Origin: an uncultured Myxococcales bacterium
GTDB lineage: Bacteria > Myxococcota_A > Polyangia > Fen-1088
DNA length: 56,626 nt
Assembly (NCBI GenBank): GCA_937889515.1
Contig: CALAOV010000141.1
Location: forward strand, 1-56,626
Direction of reading: 5' to 3'
The notes under the pieces were generated by a model. The model had not been told where the DNA came from and did not search any database. It worked only from the letters and a program-made list of their open reading frames with translations. Below, in pieces: positions 28,162-35,223 of this stretch (within the stretch, counting starts at the first letter, position 1; each line of letters opens with the position of its first letter). The position numbers and the translations under genes are program-made.

Positions 28162-28560
28162 TCAGACCTGGGTTCCCATGGTCTGTTTGATCGCGCCGAC
28201 CAACCTGTCCGCGACCCGCGACACCACCTCGACCGTCTGCGAATAGCGGGCCACCGTCGCCTGCATCGCCAGGAGCTCGCCCGGCTTGAAGGTCTTGCCG
28301 CGGGCGGCGGCGTCGAGGAGGGCGTCGATCTGCTTTTCGTTCCCCACCGCGCGTTCCAGCATCGTGCGTATTGGGCTCACGCTTCCTCGCGCCGGCGGCC
28401 GGGTCACCGGCGCCGCGGCGGCCGGTGGCGGTGCTGCCTTTTGCGCAGCCCCGACCCGCTCGTCGAGCACGGCGATGAACGATCGCGCCGACTGCTTCGG
28501 GTGTCCGGACGCCCGCGTCGGGGACGGCCGCCCTCCAGGAGAGCTCGGGGCGATACGCAT
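28162..28560 (-). CDS. sctI: type III secretion inner-rod protein SctI (YscI/HrpB family)
   Basis: 132 residues. The N-terminal half is Pro/Ala-rich and variable. The C-terminal 70 residues match the inner-rod family: a helix with LERAVGNEKQIDALLDA, then FKPGELLAMQATVARYSQTVEVVSRVADRL and the terminal signature VGAIKQTMGTQV. Inner-rod proteins connect the export gate to the needle. It stands immediately before sctJ, the order found in type III secretion operons. The ATG at 28560 has no strong ribosome site, so a slightly different start is possible. Assignment rests on the C-terminal pattern and the neighbour. Confidence 0.75.
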   Translation of the reverse strand: MRIAPSSPGGRPSPTRASGHPKQSARSFIAVLDERVGAAQKAAPPPAAAAPVTRPPARGSVSPIRTMLERAVGNEKQIDALLDAAARGKTFKPGELLAMQATVARYSQTVEVVSRVADRLVGAIKQTMGTQV

Positions 28561-28614
28561 ATCCCGTCATCGGACGCGGGCCCCCGCCGGTTGCGACGAT
28601 TCGACCCGGCGAAG

Positions 28615-29301
28615 CTAGTCCAGCTCGCCGAGCGCGTCCCGGAGCAGATCGACGGCGCGGGCATGGAGGCGGCAAGCCCAGGACTTCGACAGCCCCAGCT
28701 CCGCCCCCGCCTCCTCCAGGTTCTTGTCGGCGAAGTAGTAGAGCTCCATGAGCTTGCGCTCTTTGGGGGGCAAATTGACGACGGCGTCGCGGACCCGCCT
28801 CGAGAGGCGGTGGGTGTCCACGGCCGCGTCGGGCGCCGGGAGACTCTCGTCGGCCACCGTCGACGCCGCCTCGAGCGAGGTGATGTGCACGGTCGCGACG
28901 CCCGATAGGATCTCCTCCACCGCGGCCAGCGCGGCCGCCTGGTCGGCGGGAGTCTCGGACCCCTGCGCGCGCCCGGCCCCCTCGCGGTCGGCGGCGCTGC
29001 GCAGGTACTCGTTGGCCCGTTCCTCGGCGCGATAGCGGGCGTGGTCGGCGCGCGAATACCAGCCCATGGTCCGCAACCCGTCGTACATGGCGCCGCGGAT
29101 CCGGTAGTAGGCGAAGGTCGTGAACGCGACGCCGTGGCGGGCATCGAAGCGCTCGGCCGCCTCCACCAGCCCCTTCGATCCGTAGCCGACCAGATCGTCG
29201 AGCTCGATCGACGCGCCCACGGTCTTCTTCACCTTGCGCGCGATCGCCTGCACCAGCGAAAGGTGCTTTTCGACGAGCTGCTTGGTCTCCGCCGCCGCCA
29301 T
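28615..29301 (-). CDS. RNA polymerase sigma factor, FliA/sigma-28-like (group 3)
   Basis: 228 residues from ATG 29301. Region 2 is clear: ELDDLVGYGSKGLVEAAERF, FTTFAYYRIRGAMYDGLR and GWYSR. Region 4 has LPPKERKLMELYYFADKNLEEAGAELG and SKSWACRLHARA as the helix-turn-helix. A weakly conserved region 3 lies between them. The start codon is directly behind an inverted repeat that covers its AAGGG ribosome site. It lies 54 bases before sctI in the same direction, so it probably drives or shares expression with the type III secretion pair. That link is inference. Confidence 0.85.
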   Translation of the reverse strand: MAAAETKQLVEKHLSLVQAIARKVKKTVGASIELDDLVGYGSKGLVEAAERFDARHGVAFTTFAYYRIRGAMYDGLRTMGWYSRADHARYRAEERANEYLRSAADREGAGRAQGSETPADQAAALAAVEEILSGVATVHITSLEAASTVADESLPAPDAAVDTHRLSRRVRDAVVNLPPKERKLMELYYFADKNLEEAGAELGLSKSWACRLHARAVDLLRDALGELD

Positions 29302-29323
29302 CCCTTGGGGACTAGACCAAGGG
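29302..29323 (-). promoter_or_regulatory. inverted repeat occluding the sigma factor ribosome site
   Basis: CCCTTGG, an 8-base spacer, then CCAAGGG is a perfect 7-bp inverted repeat. On the minus strand its second arm ends at the base before the ATG and contains AAGGG, the only Shine-Dalgarno-like sequence. In RNA it would form a hairpin hiding the start. As DNA it could be an operator between this gene and the divergent ferritin-like gene. Confidence 0.5.
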
Positions 29324-29363
29324 TTGCGCCGCGCCGTCAAGTCCGCATAGTCTTCGCGGGCCA

Positions 29364-30026
29364 ATGCAAAGGTACGTCGAAGCTTCCGCGAAGCATGAAA
29401 ACGCCGGGCGGACGCGCAAGCTGCTCCAGCGGGTGGTGCCCGATCCGATCCTGCACGCACGGTTCGTCAACATGCTCGCGCGGCTCGAATACATCGGCGT
29501 CCGCAAGATCTTGAAGAGCCGGCGTTCCGAACGCCTCGACCTCGACGGGCTCCAGCACATCCTCGACGAGGCGGTGCATGCCCTGCGCCTCAAGAAGGCG
29601 GCGGCGGCGCTGGGCGCTGCCAGCGGCACCGACGTGCGCACGTTCGCGGCCGGGGTCACGCTGGCGGGCGACGCCGCCGAAAACTACCTGCAGGCGCTAG
29701 ATCACCGGGCCGAGGAGGCTCTCGCGGATCTGCCAGAATCCGAACGCGCCGAGGCCAACTACCTTCTGACCAGCGCGGCCGTCGAGGTGCGTGCGCAGGT
29801 CTTTTATCCCATGTACGACCAGACGCTGCGGGCGCACGGCGCGGGGTTTTCGGTGGCGGCCATCACCAAGGACGAGGATCGCCATCTGGAAGAGATGACG
29901 GTCGGCCTGGGGGCGGCGCTGGGCGATTGGCGGCCGCGCCTCGAGCCGGTGCTGGCTGCCGAAGAGGCCCTGTTTTCGCGGTTCCTCGGAGCGCTGGAAA
30001 AGGCGACCGAGATTCCGAATGGCTGA
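29364..30026 (+). CDS. ferritin-like diiron four-helix protein
   Basis: 220 residues, all helical. The ligand pattern of diiron ferritin-like proteins is complete: E42 in helix 1, E69-A-V-H72 in helix 2, E141 in helix 3 and E171-D-R-H174 in helix 4. Overall length and pattern are reminiscent of MiaE and related hydroxylases, but I would not assign a substrate. No signal peptide. Its end overlaps the start of the homoserine kinase-like gene by eight bases, so they are coupled. It is divergent from the sigma factor gene. Confidence 0.7.
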   Translation: MQRYVEASAKHENAGRTRKLLQRVVPDPILHARFVNMLARLEYIGVRKILKSRRSERLDLDGLQHILDEAVHALRLKKAAAALGAASGTDVRTFAAGVTLAGDAAENYLQALDHRAEEALADLPESERAEANYLLTSAAVEVRAQVFYPMYDQTLRAHGAGFSVAAITKDEDRHLEEMTVGLGAALGDWRPRLEPVLAAEEALFSRFLGALEKATEIPNG

Positions 30027-30987
30027 GTGGAGGACGCTCCCCGCGGCAGATGTCCGCGCCATCCTCGAGTCGTTCGGCATTGCCGGCTACCGTGCGCACC
30101 GGCCGATCCCGGTCGGGACCATCAATACGAATCTCGGGGTCGAGACCGACCAGGGACTGTTTTTTCTGCGCGTGAACGAGGGTAAGTCGCTCGACGACGT
30201 GGTCCGCGAGGCGGCGATCGTCGCGCACGTGGCGGCGCGGGCGGTTCCGACGCCGGCGCCTCTGCAGTCGACCGCCGGTCAGCCGTTCGTCCTGTGGCGC
30301 GACCAGATCGTGTCGCTATTTCCGTGGGTTCCGGGGCGCACGCTGGCCCGGGCGGACCTCGCGCCGGAACAAGCGGCCGCGGTCGGCGCCGCGCTGGCCA
30401 AGCTGCACCTCGCGGGGAGCGACCTTTCCGACCGTCGTCCCGGCCGATACGAGCCCGCCGAGATCGCGCGGCGCCTCGAGCAAATCGCCGGATTGGGCCC
30501 CCCCGAGCTGGCAAATGCGGTGGCGATTCTGGCGCCCGAGCTGGCCCGGCTGGCCCTCGAACGCGCGCCGGAGCTGCCGACGGGCCTCATCCACGGCGAT
30601 CTCTTCATCGACAACGTCCTTTTCACCGACGACGGCCAGCTCGCGGCGTTGATCGACTTCGAGCAGGCGTCCTGGGGCCGACTCGCCTACGACCTGGCGG
30701 TCACCGCGCTCGCCTTCGGATTCGGCCGCGACGATTTCCGCCCCGAGGTCTTCCGTGCGCTCGTCGCCGCCTACGCCGCGGTTCGTCCGCCGACCGCCGA
30801 AGAGCGCGCCGCCTTCGGCGCCGAGCTGCGCTTCGCCGCCTGCCGCTTCGCCATCACCCGCATCACCGACGTCCACCTCAAACAGGGCACCGGCGCCGCC
30901 CCCGGCAAGCGCTACCAGCGCTACCTGGACCGCCTGGCCTGCATCCAGGAGCACCTCGCCGCCGCCGACGGCCTCCTGGCCCTCTAG
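30019..30987 (+). CDS. homoserine kinase type II / APH-fold phosphotransferase
   Basis: 322 residues with the aminoglycoside-phosphotransferase fold. PVGTINTNLGVET and FLRVNEG mark the nucleotide lobe. The catalytic block is GLIHGDLFIDNVLF, followed by the metal-binding LIDFEQAS. This set is characteristic of the ThrB form found in Pseudomonas and alphaproteobacteria, which phosphorylates homoserine for threonine synthesis. Other small-molecule kinases in the family look alike, and no other threonine gene is adjacent, so the substrate is likely but not certain. It overlaps the diiron gene and converges on the PilZ gene. Confidence 0.78.
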   Translation: MAEWRTLPAADVRAILESFGIAGYRAHRPIPVGTINTNLGVETDQGLFFLRVNEGKSLDDVVREAAIVAHVAARAVPTPAPLQSTAGQPFVLWRDQIVSLFPWVPGRTLARADLAPEQAAAVGAALAKLHLAGSDLSDRRPGRYEPAEIARRLEQIAGLGPPELANAVAILAPELARLALERAPELPTGLIHGDLFIDNVLFTDDGQLAALIDFEQASWGRLAYDLAVTALAFGFGRDDFRPEVFRALVAAYAAVRPPTAEERAAFGAELRFAACRFAITRITDVHLKQGTGAAPGKRYQRYLDRLACIQEHLAAADGLLAL

Positions 30988-30988
30988 G

Positions 30989-31318
30989 CTATTTTCGAAC
31001 CATGTTGATGTACTTGCGGAGCGTGTCCTTGCGCTCTTCGTCGAGGTCGACGTAGCGGATGCCCATGTCCATCGGCGGCTCGCGGTTGGCCCACACGACC
31101 TCGCCTGTCACCGCGATCGACGCATCGAGATCGGGAAAGTTCAGCACCAGGTCGACCATCGTGCCGACCTCCTCGACGCCCGAGGTCTGGATGCAGACGC
31201 CGCCCAGCGAGATGTTCTGGATGCGGTGGAAGAGCAGGACCTCATTCCCCGTGTAGTCGACATAGGCGTTGACCTCGAACCGGGGGAATTCTCGTGCCTG
31301 CTCAGGGGAGTCGCCCAT
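30989..31318 (-). CDS. PilZ-domain protein
   Basis: 109 residues, a single PilZ domain. The second half of the binding signature is present (NISLGG), with a following beta-rich segment VDLVLNFPDLDASIAVTGEV. The N-terminal Arg motif reads RFEVN, so the second Arg of the usual R-x3-R is replaced by Asn. Cyclic di-GMP binding may therefore be weak or absent. In Myxococcota such small PilZ proteins act in motility and signalling. It is divergent from the lipoprotein at 31489. Confidence 0.82.
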   Translation of the reverse strand: MGDSPEQAREFPRFEVNAYVDYTGNEVLLFHRIQNISLGGVCIQTSGVEEVGTMVDLVLNFPDLDASIAVTGEVVWANREPPMDMGIRYVDLDEERKDTLRKYINMVRK

Positions 31319-31488
31319 GGTTTTTCACTATCCCAGATCCTCCGGGGGGTCAAAGGTCCTGGTGTCCCGCTTGCCAAACTGGCACGACGCTGCCGACCGG
31401 TGCGACGAACCGGCAGGATGGCCCCCGGGCCGCCCGATGAATCCGGCGGGACTTGCTGGAATGGTTCGTGCATTCCCGCTGGGGTTTG

Positions 31489-31995
31489 ATGATCGACCTC
31501 GATCCCCGCCGTTTGAAGATCGTCGCGCCGAGCGTCCTGGTACTCCTGGTCGCCGGCTCCGCGGGCGGCTGTGCGCACCGGGAGTACTTCCCGGGCACGA
31601 CCATCGTTCGCAGCGACGAGAATCGGAAGATCATCGAGACGGTCGAGAAATACCGGCAGCGGCTGCTGACGCGGAACACGGTCGGGCTCCTGGCGCTGGC
31701 GTCGCAGAAGTACTTCGAGGACTCGGGGACGCCGCGCTCCGACGACGACTACGGGTACGACGGGCTCAAGAAGGTGCTCGAGGTGCGGCTCCAGCGGGTC
31801 AAGTCGCTGCGGTACGAGATCGAGTACCGCAACATCCGGGTGACCGGCGACCAGGCGGAGGTCGAGGTCTTCCTCGACGGATCCTTCGAGCTGGGGGCCG
31901 CCGAGGCGGGTGATCGTTATCGGCGCGTGAACGACTACCACCGTTTCCTGCTCGAAAAAGAGAGCGACGAGTGGAAGTTCGTCGCCGGGATGTGA
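31489..31995 (+). CDS. small putative lipoprotein, NTF2/DUF4440-like
   Basis: 168 residues from ATG 31489; an ATG at 31453 would add 12 residues and spoil the signal peptide. The signal ends in SAGGC. The mature part begins with HREYFPGTTIV, then helix ENRKIIETVEKYRQRLLTRN and ALASQKYFEDSG, followed by a beta sheet (VEVFLDGSFEL, DYHRFLLEKESDEWKFVAGM). This is the outline of an NTF2-like fold such as DUF4440. It converges on the receiver-domain gene. Function unknown. Confidence 0.72.
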   Translation: MIDLDPRRLKIVAPSVLVLLVAGSAGGCAHREYFPGTTIVRSDENRKIIETVEKYRQRLLTRNTVGLLALASQKYFEDSGTPRSDDDYGYDGLKKVLEVRLQRVKSLRYEIEYRNIRVTGDQAEVEVFLDGSFELGAAEAGDRYRRVNDYHRFLLEKESDEWKFVAGM

Positions 31996-32007
31996 GCCCG
32001 CCCGGCG

Positions 32008-32379
32008 CTAGGCGCAGTAGCGCTCGATAGCTTCGAACAGCTGGTTGAGATCGAGCGGCTTCATCACCAGCTCGGCGGCGTCGACCAGCACCGGACGCTT
32101 GCCGGTCGCGGTGATGACCACCAGCGGAATGTCGGCGATCTCGGGGTGCTGCTTCTGCTCCTTGCGGAACTGCCAGCCGTCCATGACCGGCATCATGAGA
32201 TCGAGCAGGATCACGCAGGGGCGGGGCGAGGCGGCCTTGAGGTGGTCGAGCGCCTCTTGGCCGTTTCCGACGCAGGTCACCTCGTAGCCTTCGTCTTCCA
32301 GGACCTCGCGCAGCGAGTCCCGGATGTCGGCGTCATCGTCGACGACCAGAACTCCCCCGCAGGGGCCCGCGTGCGGCAT
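32008..32379 (-). CDS. single-domain response regulator (CheY-like receiver)
   Basis: 123 residues from ATG 32379. The acidic pocket DDD follows VLVV, the phosphoacceptor Asp lies in ILLDLMMPVMDGW, and the Thr and Lys of the switch are in VVITAT and VMKPLD. No output domain follows, so it acts through protein contact. No histidine kinase is adjacent; the nearest is the hybrid kinase at 35224. It is divergent from the esterase gene across 55 bases. Confidence 0.9.
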   Translation of the reverse strand: MPHAGPCGGVLVVDDDADIRDSLREVLEDEGYEVTCVGNGQEALDHLKAASPRPCVILLDLMMPVMDGWQFRKEQKQHPEIADIPLVVITATGKRPVLVDAAELVMKPLDLNQLFEAIERYCA

Positions 32380-32434
32380 GTCACAATGGTTGGGTCGCGG
32401 GCTGGCCTTGTCAAACGGTTTGGATGCACCCACG

Positions 32435-33376
32435 ATGTCTGCGCGCATGCGGATCCTCTGTTTGGCACCGGCGGTCGCCATCGGCCTCGCCGTCGGGCCG
32501 AGCGCGCAGGCGGAGGTTCGTCCCAGCGGGCCGCTCGACACCGCGGCGCTCATCGCCACCCGCTACCGCGTCGAGCCGAACGTCGTCTATCTCTCAGTGG
32601 GTGGTTGGAGCGGCAAGCTCGACCTCTACGTCCCGAGGCGTCCGGATGGTCCCATGCCGATCGCGATTCTTTTTCACGGCGGCGGTTGGGTCACCGGCAC
32701 CAAGGACGAAATCGCCCTCGACGTGCTGCCCTATCTGGTGATGGGTTTCGCGGTGGCCAACGTCGACTACCGACTGGCGCGGGTTGCGACGGCGCCGGCG
32801 GCCGTGCAGGACAGCCGCTGCGCGCTGCGCTGGGTGGTCCGTCACGCCGCGCAGTACGGCCTCGACACCGATCACCTGGTCTTGGTCGGGAGCTCTGCGG
32901 GCGCACACCTGGCCCTCATGGCGGCGCTGGCGCCCGCGGGCGCGGGGTTCGATGGGCTCTGCCCCGGGGACGAGCCGCTGCGCGTGGCGGCCGTGATCAA
33001 CTTCTTCGGCGTCGTCGACGTCGCGGAGCTGCTGGGGCCGGCGAATCCGCGCGATTTTGCGGTCGGGTGGATGGGCGGCGGTCCCGAGCGGGCCGCCCTG
33101 GCGCGGCGGGTCTCCCCGATCACCTACGTCGGAAAGAGCTCGCCGCCGATCTTCACCGCCCATGGCGATGCCGATCCGGTAGTCCCCTTCACGCAGGCCA
33201 AGCGGCTCCACGAGGCGCTGACCCGAGCGGGCGTGGCCAACCGGCTGTTTCCCCTCCGTGGCGGCGGCCACGGGGAATTCGACGGCGCCGAGGTGCTGAA
33301 CGTGAACCGTGCGGTGCGCGACTTTCTGGTCAAGCGCGGGATCGTCAAAGCGGGCGGGTCCGAGCTGCTGCACTAG
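32435..33376 (+). CDS. secreted alpha/beta hydrolase (HSL/BD-FAE-type esterase)
   Basis: 313 residues from ATG 32435, with a signal peptide ending at PSAQA (about residue 26). The oxyanion-hole motif HGGGW is at 81-85 and the nucleophile is Ser154 in GSSAG. A later HGDADPVVP holds the acid, and GGGHGEF the His. Length and HGGGW point to the HSL-like and feruloyl-esterase-like families. It has its own promoter region shared with the receiver gene. The substrate cannot be read from sequence. Confidence 0.82.
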   Translation: MSARMRILCLAPAVAIGLAVGPSAQAEVRPSGPLDTAALIATRYRVEPNVVYLSVGGWSGKLDLYVPRRPDGPMPIAILFHGGGWVTGTKDEIALDVLPYLVMGFAVANVDYRLARVATAPAAVQDSRCALRWVVRHAAQYGLDTDHLVLVGSSAGAHLALMAALAPAGAGFDGLCPGDEPLRVAAVINFFGVVDVAELLGPANPRDFAVGWMGGGPERAALARRVSPITYVGKSSPPIFTAHGDADPVVPFTQAKRLHEALTRAGVANRLFPLRGGGHGEFDGAEVLNVNRAVRDFLVKRGIVKAGGSELLH

Positions 33377-33467
33377 CCGCAAATGGGGCCGATGGCTGAT
33401 GGGGTGCGCCGCGGGTCGCGGGGGTGCGCCGCGCCGCGCGTCGCGTCTGTGATAAGCTCGCCCGTCG

Positions 33468-35141
33468 GTGGACGCCGAGCCTCTCTCACCGCCCGACCCG
33501 CGTATCGGCAACGTGCTGCAGGGGCGATACGTGATCCAGTCCCGGCTCGCCTCGGGCGCCATGGGCGTGGTCTACAAGGGCGAGCGCCTCCAGCTGGGGC
33601 GGCCCGTGGCGGTCAAGTTCCTTCACCCGTGGATCGCGGCGCAGAAGGCGTTTTTGGGCCGGTTCGAAAACGAGGCGAAGGCGATGAGTCGCCTCGCCCA
33701 TCCGAACTGCGTTTCGGTGATCGACTTCGGCGTCGAGGGCGCCCCCTACCTGGTGATGGATTTCGCGACGGGCCACACGCTGCGCGAGGTGATGCAGCAG
33801 GGGCCGCTGCCGGCCGGGCGCGTGTTGCGGATCGCCCAGCAGCTCCTGGCGGGGCTGGCGCACGCGCACGCGCAGGGCATCGTGCACCGCGATCTCAAGC
33901 CGGAGAACCTGATCTTGAGCGGCGAGACGACGCTCGACGAGCACCTGCGCATCCTCGACTTCGGCCTGGCCAAGCTGCGCGATGGGCCGGCCATGACCGC
34001 TGGCCTGGCGGTGGGGACGCCCAGCTACATGTCGCCGGAGCAGTCGGGTGGCACGGGCGCGATCGACGCCCGGACCGACCTTTACACGGTGGGCGTCGTG
34101 CTGTTCGAGATCCTGGCGGGTCGAAAACCATTCCAGTCGGCGAACGTCGGGGAGGTGATCCTCATGCACCGGGAGGCGCCGCCGCCGCGCTTGCGCGAGG
34201 TTGCGCCGGCCGCCGGGTACTCCGCGGCGCTGGAGGGTGTGCTCGAAAAGGCGCTCTCCAAGTTGCCCGAGGATCGTTTTCAGACCGCCGCCGAATTTGC
34301 GGCGGCGCTCGAGGCCACGCCCGAAGCGCGGGGCGTCGTCGCTCCCGTCGCGAGCCCCCCCGCCCCGGTCCCGGCCAGGACCACCATCGATACCGTCTCT
34401 GCGGTTCGTCGTCGAATGGGAGACCCGTCGGCGGGCGTGGCGGCGGCACCGCCCGCGCCGCCGATCCGCCAATGGCGCATCGGCTGGTTCGTCGGTGGTT
34501 TCTTGCTGGTCGCCCTGCTGGCGCTCTCTTTTGGGCGTGGGTTGCGCCGGCGGACCGGCCCGACGTCGGGTGCGATTCCCGCGCCGCCGGTCGCGACGTC
34601 GCCCCTGCCGTCGTCCGCCCCCACGCCGTCACGGTCGGCGCGTTCCGCAGCCGTGCCCGCGCCCGTCGCGCCCGCGGTCATCGCGCCCGCGCCCGAGGAT
34701 CCGCGCGTCGAGGAGGCCCGCCAGCTGGTGGCCGCCGGTCAGGCCGGAAAAGCGATCGAGGTTCTCGATCGCTTGCGCGCCGAGAAGCCCACCGACGCCG
34801 ACGCCCCGTACCTGCTGGCCACGATCTATTTCGACACGCGCCGCTGGTCCGAGGGATTGGCGGCGGCGCAAGCGGCCGTGCGGGAGAACCCCGCGCTCAG
34901 GACCGACGGCGATCTCATCCGGGGCGTCATCCGATCGCTCGCGAGCGATCGCGGCTATCCGCGTTCGGAGGCCTTTCTGCGGACGCTCGGTGCGCCGGCG
35001 CAGCCATTCATCAAGGAGGCCGCCCACCGAGATCCCAATCCGCTGGTTCGTCAGCGCGCCGCCGACATACTGGGTGGTGGGGGCAGCGGTTGGGGCGGCG
35101 GATCGAGGACGCGGAGCTCGTCGAGCCTGTTCAAACGGTAG
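33468..35141 (+). CDS. membrane-anchored Ser/Thr protein kinase (Hanks type) with C-terminal repeats
   Basis: 557 residues from a GTG at 33468. The kinase domain is complete: Gly loop LASGAMGVVYKG, Lys50 in VAVK, HRDLKPEN with Asp142, DFG at 164-166, and GTPSYMSPEQ. A Pro/Ala-rich juxtamembrane region leads to one membrane helix at about residues 338-360. The outside part of about 195 residues is Pro/Ser-rich, then TPR-like (EEARQLVAAGQAGKAIEVLD). The tail is Gly/Ser-rich. Kinases of this build are abundant in Myxococcota. It is followed by an AT-rich region and a hybrid histidine kinase. Confidence 0.92.
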   Translation: MDAEPLSPPDPRIGNVLQGRYVIQSRLASGAMGVVYKGERLQLGRPVAVKFLHPWIAAQKAFLGRFENEAKAMSRLAHPNCVSVIDFGVEGAPYLVMDFATGHTLREVMQQGPLPAGRVLRIAQQLLAGLAHAHAQGIVHRDLKPENLILSGETTLDEHLRILDFGLAKLRDGPAMTAGLAVGTPSYMSPEQSGGTGAIDARTDLYTVGVVLFEILAGRKPFQSANVGEVILMHREAPPPRLREVAPAAGYSAALEGVLEKALSKLPEDRFQTAAEFAAALEATPEARGVVAPVASPPAPVPARTTIDTVSAVRRRMGDPSAGVAAAPPAPPIRQWRIGWFVGGFLLVALLALSFGRGLRRRTGPTSGAIPAPPVATSPLPSSAPTPSRSARSAAVPAPVAPAVIAPAPEDPRVEEARQLVAAGQAGKAIEVLDRLRAEKPTDADAPYLLATIYFDTRRWSEGLAAAQAAVRENPALRTDGDLIRGVIRSLASDRGYPRSEAFLRTLGAPAQPFIKEAAHRDPNPLVRQRAADILGGGGSGWGGGSRTRSSSSLFKR

Positions 35142-35144
35142 CTC

Positions 35145-35205
35145 GCGTTATTATAACCCCATAAAGAAGTAACTTTCATTGCCTTATTGGTGGCTGATAT
35201 CCTGC
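35145..35205 (+). promoter_or_regulatory. AT-rich promoter region of the hybrid histidine kinase
   Basis: The 82 bases between the kinase genes are strikingly AT-rich for this genome, with TTATTATAA, CATAAAG and a possible pair CTTTCA-N17-GATATC about 35 bases before the ATG. No terminator stem is obvious after the upstream gene. A promoter is likely; the exact boxes are not certain. Confidence 0.45.
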
Positions 35206-35223
35206 CACGGTGGACGAGCCTGA

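Noticed and set aside
31380-31394. TGGCACGACGCTGCC, resembling a sigma-54 promoter upstream of the lipoprotein at 31489
   Set aside because: The GG to GC spacing is 9 instead of 10 and the -12 box reads CTGC instead of TTGC.
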